From contig JAFYFO010000252.1 in NCBI GenBank assembly GCA_017543725.1, positions 1 to 6,001 of the forward strand: a stretch of DNA of 6,001 nucleotides, read 5' to 3'. The DNA comes from Eubacterium sp. Lineage in GTDB: Bacteria > Bacillota > Clostridia > Oscillospirales > Acutalibacteraceae. Positions 1-3,831 of this stretch are shown in pieces (position 1 is the first letter of the stretch; each line of letters starts with the position of its first letter). The position numbers and the translations under genes were made by a program. The notes under the pieces were generated by a model. It was not told the DNA's origin. It was given only the letters and a program-made list of their open reading frames with translations, and ran no database searches.

Positions 1-626
1 GTCATATACATAGCGTTTTTGTCGTCGCTGAAAAGACCGTAAACAAAGGTTGCAAGATAAGCGCCGCCGTATCCAAGATAATACGAAAGCTGCCAGATGG
101 TTGCAACAGTCTTTTTTTCTTTCGGATTGGGAGAAATAACCTGCGCTACATTCTGACCGAAGTTGTTGAATATATTTATTACAGTCTGGCTGCACGCAAT
201 TCCGTAGCGGAATAAAATCATCTGCTCAACAGTCCAGCCCTTTGGAACATAGAAAAACAAAACCGTAAGAACAAACATCGGAACAAGACAGATAATATAC
301 CACTGACGGTATCTGCCCCAGCGTGTTTTCCACTTCTGAACAATAATGCCCGCAACGAGACCGAATACTATACCTAATACGGTTGTAAGAGTTGTCTGCA
401 GAGCGCCGATTTTTGCAATTCTTCCTGCATCCACTCCGACGGAGCCGTAATACAGCTCGTGAAGAAATGCCGCAGCAAGAGTACCTGTAAGCGTTGTGCC
501 GAACATACCTCCGATACGCGCCAACATAAGGCAGATATACTCAAACGTGGAAACGTTCTTTCTCTGCTCTGCGGGGAGCGTATTATCAGGAGCAATTAAT
601 GCGGAATTCTTTTTTTCCTTTTTCAT
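1..626 (-). CDS. GPH-family (MFS_2) sugar:cation symporter-like membrane protein, N-terminal part
   Basis: The frame opens at an ATG (624-626) and runs leftward out of the window without a stop, giving 208 residues of a protein whose family is usually about 450-500 long. A Lys-rich cytoplasmic N-terminus (MKKEKKNS) leads into about five hydrophobic segments, near residues 30-55, 70-97, 110-128, 135-164 and 178-200. The loop after the second segment reads KTRWGRYRQW (100-109), which resembles the G-[KR]-[YF]-R-x-W signature of the glycoside-pentoside-hexuronide:cation symporter family. The loop after the fourth segment (SPNPKEKKTVATIWQ) sits where that family has a basic loop. Family members import sugars or glycosides with Na+ or H+, but no substrate can be named here. 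The ribosome site AAAGGAG lies 8 nt before the ATG and fixes the start. The gene is transcribed divergently from the carboxypeptidase gene. I am confident of a multi-spanning MFS-type transporter and moderately confident of the GPH assignment. Confidence 0.8.
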   Translation of the reverse strand, partial: MKKEKKNSALIAPDNTLPAEQRKNVSTFEYICLMLARIGGMFGTTLTGTLAAAFLHELYYGSVGVDAGRIAKIGALQTTLTTVLGIVFGLVAGIIVQKWKTRWGRYRQWYIICLVPMFVLTVLFFYVPKGWTVEQMILFRYGIACSQTVINIFNNFGQNVAQVISPNPKEKKTVATIWQLSYYLGYGGAYLATFVYGLFSDDKNAMYM

Positions 627-646
627 TTTATCATCTCCTTTGTTTA

Positions 647-675
647 ATAATAGCATAAATACATCAATCGAGCAA
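647..675 (-). promoter_or_regulatory. Probable extended -10 promoter for the transporter gene
   Basis: Read on the minus strand, TATTAT (647-652) is preceded by TGC, giving an extended -10. The hexamer TTGCTC lies 17 bp further upstream (670-675) and matches TTGACA only in its first three bases. The extended -10 can compensate for the weak -35. It leaves a short leader of about 15 nt that contains the AAAGGAG ribosome site. It lies back-to-back with, and almost touching, the promoter of the carboxypeptidase gene. Confidence 0.5.
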
Positions 676-681
676 GAAGGT

Positions 682-710
682 TTGACGTATATTTTAAAAT
701 ATGATATAGT
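682..710 (+). promoter_or_regulatory. Sigma-A promoter for the D-Ala-D-Ala carboxypeptidase gene
   Basis: TTGACG (682-687) and TATAGT (705-710) are separated by exactly 17 bp, each one or two bases from consensus, and TG at 702-703 makes an extended -10. Transcription would start near 717, leaving a leader of only about 20 nt that holds the GAGGT ribosome site (728-732). The spacer contains a perfect 14-bp AT-rich palindrome (689-702), described in the findings. The quality of the match suggests vegetative rather than sporulation-sigma control, but this is inference. Confidence 0.75.
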
Positions 711-737
711 TTAGCTGTAATTCTAGCGAGGTAGTAT

Positions 738-2078
738 ATGAAAAAGTCATTTTTAATTGTATTATTTGCACTCTGCTTTACGTTGACTCCTATAAGCGTT
801 TTGGCGCAGACCGCTGAAGCAAATATTAAGTACAGCGATTCTCTTTATGAGCAAAACGAAATAGCGCAGGCGCCGAGACTGACCTTTGAATATAATAAGG
901 ATGAGCAAAGCAAGAACAGTAACGCGCCGGAAATAGGCTGTAAGGCTGCATTTTTAGCCGACCCTGAGAGCGGAAAGATATTTTATGAGAAGAACGCGCA
1001 CGAAAAGATGTATCCTGCAAGCACAACGAAGATACTTACGGCGCTTATTGTACTCGAAAACTGTAACGTTGAGGAAAAGGTTAAGATATCGCAGAAAGCG
1101 GTTGATTTAATTCCTGAGGGGTACTCAAACGCAAATCTTAAGCCGGGAGAGGAACATACCGTATATACCCTTCTTCAGGCTCTGCTTATTCCGAGCGCAA
1201 ACGAAGCTGCCTACGCCCTTGCCGAGCATGTAAGCGGAAGCATCGACGCTTTCGCCGAGCTTTCCAATAAGAGGGCAAAGGAGCTTGGATGTGAAACGCT
1301 TCATTTTGTAAATCCGAACGGAGTTCACGACGACAGCCACTACTGCAGCGCATATGATTTATACATTATTGCGAAAGAGTGCAGAAAGTACGACGTTTTC
1401 AATGAAATTGTAAAGTCAAAGAGCTTTACAGTTCCGCCAACCGAAATATACAAAAATAACGACAGAAAATATGAAAATACAAACGAGCTGCTTTTACCCT
1501 CATCGAGCTGTTATTATTCCCACTGTACCGGGATTAAGACGGGTCATACAACTCCTGCGGGCGAATGTCTCGTGTCGGGCAGTTCAAAAGACGGACTCGA
1601 TTTAATCTGTGTTGTTTTAGGCGGAGAGATAAAACAAAACGGAATAAACGAGCGTTTTTACGATTCGAAAAAGCTGCTTGAATATGTATATGAAAATTAT
1701 TCATATAAAACCTTTGCGAAAAAATATCAATCCTACGGAAAAAGAATAATTGAAAATGTAACTAAGGACACAAGCACGCTTGATACATATATTCTCACAG
1801 ATATAAAATCGCTTGCGCCAAACGAAATTAATGCAAAAAACGTAGTATATGAAACAGAGCTTCCGGAAGTTCTTGAAGCCCCGATTAAACAAAATCAGGT
1901 TTTGGGAAAAGTAACATACAGAGTCGATGGATTTATCTATTCAACAAACATCGTCGCAAGTCACGACGTTGAAAATAAACCCTATATGATATATAACGCG
2001 CTTATAGTGCTTGGAGCGTTACTGCTTATAATATCTGTATATATAATAATAAACTTACGCAAAATGAAAAAGAGGTGA
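738..2078 (+). CDS. dacF: D-alanyl-D-alanine carboxypeptidase, DacF/PBP5 family (low-molecular-weight penicillin-binding protein)
   Basis: A complete 446-residue protein of the serine-type peptidase S11 family. It is exported and removes the terminal D-alanine from peptidoglycan pentapeptide stems, which limits cross-linking. All three active-site motifs are intact and in order: S95-T-T-K98 (nucleophile Ser95, base Lys98), S153-A-N155, and K267-T-G269. A signal peptide (MKKSFLIVLFALCF, cleavage likely after VLA near residue 23) precedes a variable stretch to about residue 65. The catalytic domain covers roughly 65-310, and a beta-rich region resembling the PBP5 C-terminal domain covers about 320-405. 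A hydrophobic helix (about 415-438, MIYNALIVLGALLLIISVY) followed by LRKMKKR should anchor the C-terminus in the membrane; this is longer than the usual amphipathic C-terminal helix. GAGGT 5 nt upstream supports the ATG. The stop codon lies inside a terminator stem, so the gene is monocistronic. The family is certain; the choice of dacF over another S11 paralogue name is tentative. Confidence 0.95.
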   Translation: MKKSFLIVLFALCFTLTPISVLAQTAEANIKYSDSLYEQNEIAQAPRLTFEYNKDEQSKNSNAPEIGCKAAFLADPESGKIFYEKNAHEKMYPASTTKILTALIVLENCNVEEKVKISQKAVDLIPEGYSNANLKPGEEHTVYTLLQALLIPSANEAAYALAEHVSGSIDAFAELSNKRAKELGCETLHFVNPNGVHDDSHYCSAYDLYIIAKECRKYDVFNEIVKSKSFTVPPTEIYKNNDRKYENTNELLLPSSSCYYSHCTGIKTGHTTPAGECLVSGSSKDGLDLICVVLGGEIKQNGINERFYDSKKLLEYVYENYSYKTFAKKYQSYGKRIIENVTKDTSTLDTYILTDIKSLAPNEINAKNVVYETELPEVLEAPIKQNQVLGKVTYRVDGFIYSTNIVASHDVENKPYMIYNALIVLGALLLIISVYIIINLRKMKKR

Positions 2079-2108
2079 ATCGGGATATCCGTTTCACCTC
2101 TTTATTTA
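2067..2108. terminator. Bidirectional intrinsic terminator between convergent genes
   Basis: An 11-bp perfect stem, AAAGAGGTGAA (2069-2079) with TTCACCTCTTT (2093-2103), encloses a 13-nt loop in which CGG and CCG (2081-2083, 2089-2091) can pair further. On the plus strand the stem runs into TTTATTTATTATTT. On the minus strand it runs into TTTTTCATTTT. Both directions therefore have a hairpin plus a U-rich tract. It can end the carboxypeptidase transcript rightward and the HAD phosphatase transcript leftward. The carboxypeptidase stop TGA (2076-2078) is inside the left arm, and the HAD stop (2109-2111) comes just before the hairpin on its own strand. Confidence 0.85.
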
Positions 2109-3209
2109 TTATTTCTTCGTTACGTTTTCGCCGTAAATTGTCTTCCAGTCATTCTTCATTGAAATTGCCGTCCAGCCGTTTTCCTTGCAACTGTCAGCCA
2201 TTTTCTGCGCTTTTTCGGGGTTGCCGTTTTCGCGCTGAGTATCGTCGCAGCAGAGCATAAACGCCTTTGCTTTGTATTCATTGTTGTTTATTGTGTATTC
2301 AGCCATACTTGAATCGCTTCCGCTGTTTCCGAAGGATAAAACGGGCTGTTTTCCGATTTCCTGCTGAATAACGGTAACTTTGTTCATATCAAGGTTTTTG
2401 ATAAGGAATTCGCCGCCCATAATGAGTTGGTCGTCGTCATCAAACTGATAATCAAGGCCGTCCGTTTTGCCCTGGTCGGTTGCAACCATTGATTCATCCG
2501 AACCGATAATCTGTGAGTCGGGCAAATCAAGCGGGGAAGCCTTAACAAGACCTCTGACGATAAATCTGTCTGTTCCGCTGACAACATAAACCGTGAAATC
2601 ATTCTCTTTAAGAAGTTCAACAACTTCAAGCATCGGCTTAAAGAAAGCCTCGCCCCTTGTCATATTATTATATCCTGGAGCGGGGGTTTTTGCATACTCA
2701 GCAACATAATCAATGAATTCTTCGGGAGTTAAGCCCTTGAACGCAGAGGCAACAGCCTTGCCGTGCTTAACCATCAAATCTTCAGGAGAAACGCCCGTAT
2801 CCATATACTGCTTAACTTCTTTTGCAACATCCTTTTCAAAATCGCTTGCCTTATCCTTATAATTCTCATCCTCTGCAACACGGTGGTAGTAAATGCAGTG
2901 GTCGAAATAAACGGGGTCTGTTTCGCAGGCGAGAGTTCCGTCGAGGTCGAAAACCGCAATTCTGTTTTCAACGGGGATGAAATCTTCTCCGCCCTCAGTT
3001 GTAACTGCCTTGAGATAATCAAGAAGTTCTGTTTTTGCCGCTGCGCTGTCGTTCCAGAGTGAGAGCGCGCTCTGAGGTACTTCGGCGGTTTCGGGTTTGC
3101 TTTCTTTTTTTGTGTGCGCTGCGAATGAAACGCTCACAGCAATTAATGCAATTGCAAGAATTAAGGAAATAATTTTCCAGATTAATGAATTATTTTTTGT
3201 TTTTTCCAT
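2109..3209 (-). CDS. Exported HAD-superfamily phosphatase (phosphoserine phosphatase-like fold)
   Basis: A complete 366-residue protein. Residues 10-30 (IWKIISLILAIALIAVSVSFA) form a hydrophobic segment after a short basic start, so it is exported, either cleaved near SFA-A or kept as an N-terminal anchor. A linker rich in Lys, Glu, Pro and Ser follows. HAD motif I is D88-L-D-G-T92 (Asp88 nucleophile, Asp90 acid/base). Motif II is Ser211 in VYVVSGTDRF, the motif III lysine is probably Lys271, and motif IV is FGNSGSD (293-299). Motif IV has Asn295 in place of the first Asp of GDGxND and keeps Asp299. The region between motifs I and II (about 95-200) is long and mostly helical-looking, fitting a C1-type cap. 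The expected reaction is hydrolysis of a phosphomonoester outside the cytoplasm, but the substrate cannot be deduced. AAGGAAGG about 5 nt upstream supports the ATG at 3207-3209. It is convergent with the carboxypeptidase gene and has its own promoter. The superfamily is sure; the function beyond phosphatase is not. Confidence 0.88.
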   Translation of the reverse strand: MEKTKNNSLIWKIISLILAIALIAVSVSFAAHTKKESKPETAEVPQSALSLWNDSAAAKTELLDYLKAVTTEGGEDFIPVENRIAVFDLDGTLACETDPVYFDHCIYYHRVAEDENYKDKASDFEKDVAKEVKQYMDTGVSPEDLMVKHGKAVASAFKGLTPEEFIDYVAEYAKTPAPGYNNMTRGEAFFKPMLEVVELLKENDFTVYVVSGTDRFIVRGLVKASPLDLPDSQIIGSDESMVATDQGKTDGLDYQFDDDDQLIMGGEFLIKNLDMNKVTVIQQEIGKQPVLSFGNSGSDSSMAEYTINNNEYKAKAFMLCCDDTQRENGNPEKAQKMADSCKENGWTAISMKNDWKTIYGENVTKK

Positions 3210-3255
3210 AGTCGTCCTTCCTTTTCGGTTATTAATCTGAGTTTTAACCCTTTTT

Positions 3256-3284
3256 ATTTTAGAAAAAGATGTTCATTTTGTCAA
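3256..3284 (-). promoter_or_regulatory. Near-consensus sigma-A promoter for the HAD phosphatase gene
   Basis: On the minus strand a perfect TTGACA (3279-3284) is followed after 17 bp by TAAAAT (3256-3261). It is the best promoter in the window by eye. Transcription should start near 3249, giving a leader of about 40 nt that includes the GGAAGGA ribosome site (3215-3221). No operator-like dyad overlaps it, so constitutive expression is a reasonable guess. Confidence 0.85.
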
Positions 3285-3456
3285 GGAAAATTAACAATAT
3301 GCGTGACTGAGCATTTTTTACATTTTCTCAAAGTAACATAATTTTAAATTGGTATTAGTATTATTTTATGTTAGATTAAAAATCCCCGAAAGTTGGTTTT
3401 GGCTGGCTTTCGGGGAACTTCTTTCAGCGAATTTCCTAAAAAGATTAAACAAAATA
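3285..3456. other. Intergenic region between the divergent HAD and STAS-NRPS promoters
   Basis: This AT-rich stretch lies between the HAD promoter on the left and the STAS promoter on the right, within a 318-bp gene-free spacer. Apart from the minus-strand hairpin at 3378-3416 I see no coding frame with a ribosome site, no tRNA-like fold and no recognisable riboswitch core. The left part (3290-3375) is almost pure AT with runs such as ATTTTTTACATTTT and could bind regulators or act as an UP element, but no repeat supports a specific operator. Confidence 0.5.
3378..3416 (-). terminator. Strong hairpin with a U-tract on the minus strand only (orphan terminator)
   Basis: TCCCCGAAAG (3383-3392) pairs perfectly with CTTTCGGGGA (3407-3416), a 10-bp GC-rich stem around a 14-nt loop. 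Read leftward it is followed at once by TTTTT (3382-3378), the form of an intrinsic terminator. Read rightward it is followed by ACTTCTTTC, a poor U-tract. No gene in the window is transcribed leftward into it, since the genes on either side diverge. It may stop antisense transcription coming back from the STAS-NRPS operon before it reaches the HAD promoter, end a small unannotated RNA, or be a structured element on the plus strand. The structure is certain; its role is not. Confidence 0.6.
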
Positions 3457-3485
3457 TATACTTTTTTAGTATTATATGTTATAAT
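3457..3485 (+). promoter_or_regulatory. Extended -10 promoter for the STAS-NRPS operon
   Basis: A perfect TATAAT (3480-3485) is preceded by TGT, giving an extended -10. The hexamer 17 bp upstream (3457-3462, TATACT) is a weak -35. The start would be near 3492, giving a leader of about 36 nt that ends in a strong AGGAGGT ribosome site (3514-3520), 7 nt before the ATG. A short inverted repeat, ATACT-5-AGTAT (3458-3472), lies over the -35 and spacer and could be an operator, though in such AT-rich DNA it may be chance. No sigma-B-type GTTTAA/GGGTAT pair is visible, so the STAS gene does not look driven by a stress sigma factor here. Confidence 0.65.
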
Positions 3486-3527
3486 TGAACTAACTATTTG
3501 ATGTTTCATTAACAGGAGGTACTTATA

Positions 3528-3821
3528 ATGGATATTAAGAAAGAAATAAACGGCAAAATCTGCACATTATGCCCCGAGGGAAGAATAGACACTCTGACCT
3601 CAGCTGAACTTGATGAAGCAGTAAACGCCGCTTGCAAGGAATGTGAAAAACTCGTTCTTGATATGAAGGATGTTGATTATGTTTCCTCAGCGGGAATCCG
3701 CGTTATAATTCAGGCGCACCAGACTGTTGGAAAAGATAGTTTCTCGCTCAGAAATGTTTCAAAAAATGTTATGCAGTTATTAACTATGACGGGATTTGAT
3801 AAGGTCCTGACTTTCGAATAA
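3528..3821 (+). CDS. STAS-domain protein, anti-sigma-factor antagonist type (SpoIIAA/RsbV-like)
   Basis: A complete 97-residue single-domain protein. The layout is that of a STAS domain: an N-terminal beta hairpin (DIKKEINGKICTLCPEGRID), the Leu/Ala-rich helix after DTLTSAELDE, the central strand LVLDMKDVDYV (42-52), the signature loop VSSAGIRVI (52-60), and a C-terminal helix ending MTGFDKVLTFE. In SpoIIAA and RsbV this loop carries the serine phosphorylated by the cognate anti-sigma kinase. Ser54, two residues before Gly56, aligns best with RsbV Ser56, with Ser53 as the alternative. Known relatives bind an anti-sigma factor when unphosphorylated and so free a sigma factor, but some act on other targets. 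A strong AGGAGGT site 7 nt upstream suggests high translation. It is the first gene of a likely operon with the NRPS, which starts 10 nt after its stop. No kinase or PP2C phosphatase partner is encoded inside the window. Confidence 0.9.
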   Translation: MDIKKEINGKICTLCPEGRIDTLTSAELDEAVNAACKECEKLVLDMKDVDYVSSAGIRVIIQAHQTVGKDSFSLRNVSKNVMQLLTMTGFDKVLTFE

Positions 3822-3831
3822 TGGAGAAAAA

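Noticed and set aside
496..714. 72-codon plus-strand frame over the transporter start and intergenic region
   Set aside because: It overlaps the well-supported transporter start and both promoters, and no ribosome site precedes it.
2763..3062. 99-codon plus-strand open frame opposite the HAD gene
   Set aside because: It is fully antisense to a gene with clear HAD motifs, has no ribosome site, and its Cys/Ile-rich translation resembles no known protein.
3300..3345. Weak TGAG...CTCA dyad followed by T-runs as a terminator or leader hairpin
   Set aside because: Only 4 bp pair around a long AT loop, too weak to call in such AT-rich sequence.
3290..3527. Possible riboswitch or T-box leader upstream of the STAS gene
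   Set aside because: The only stable fold (3383-3416) lies upstream of the apparent transcription start near 3492, so it is not in the leader. No T-box or known riboswitch core sequence is seen.
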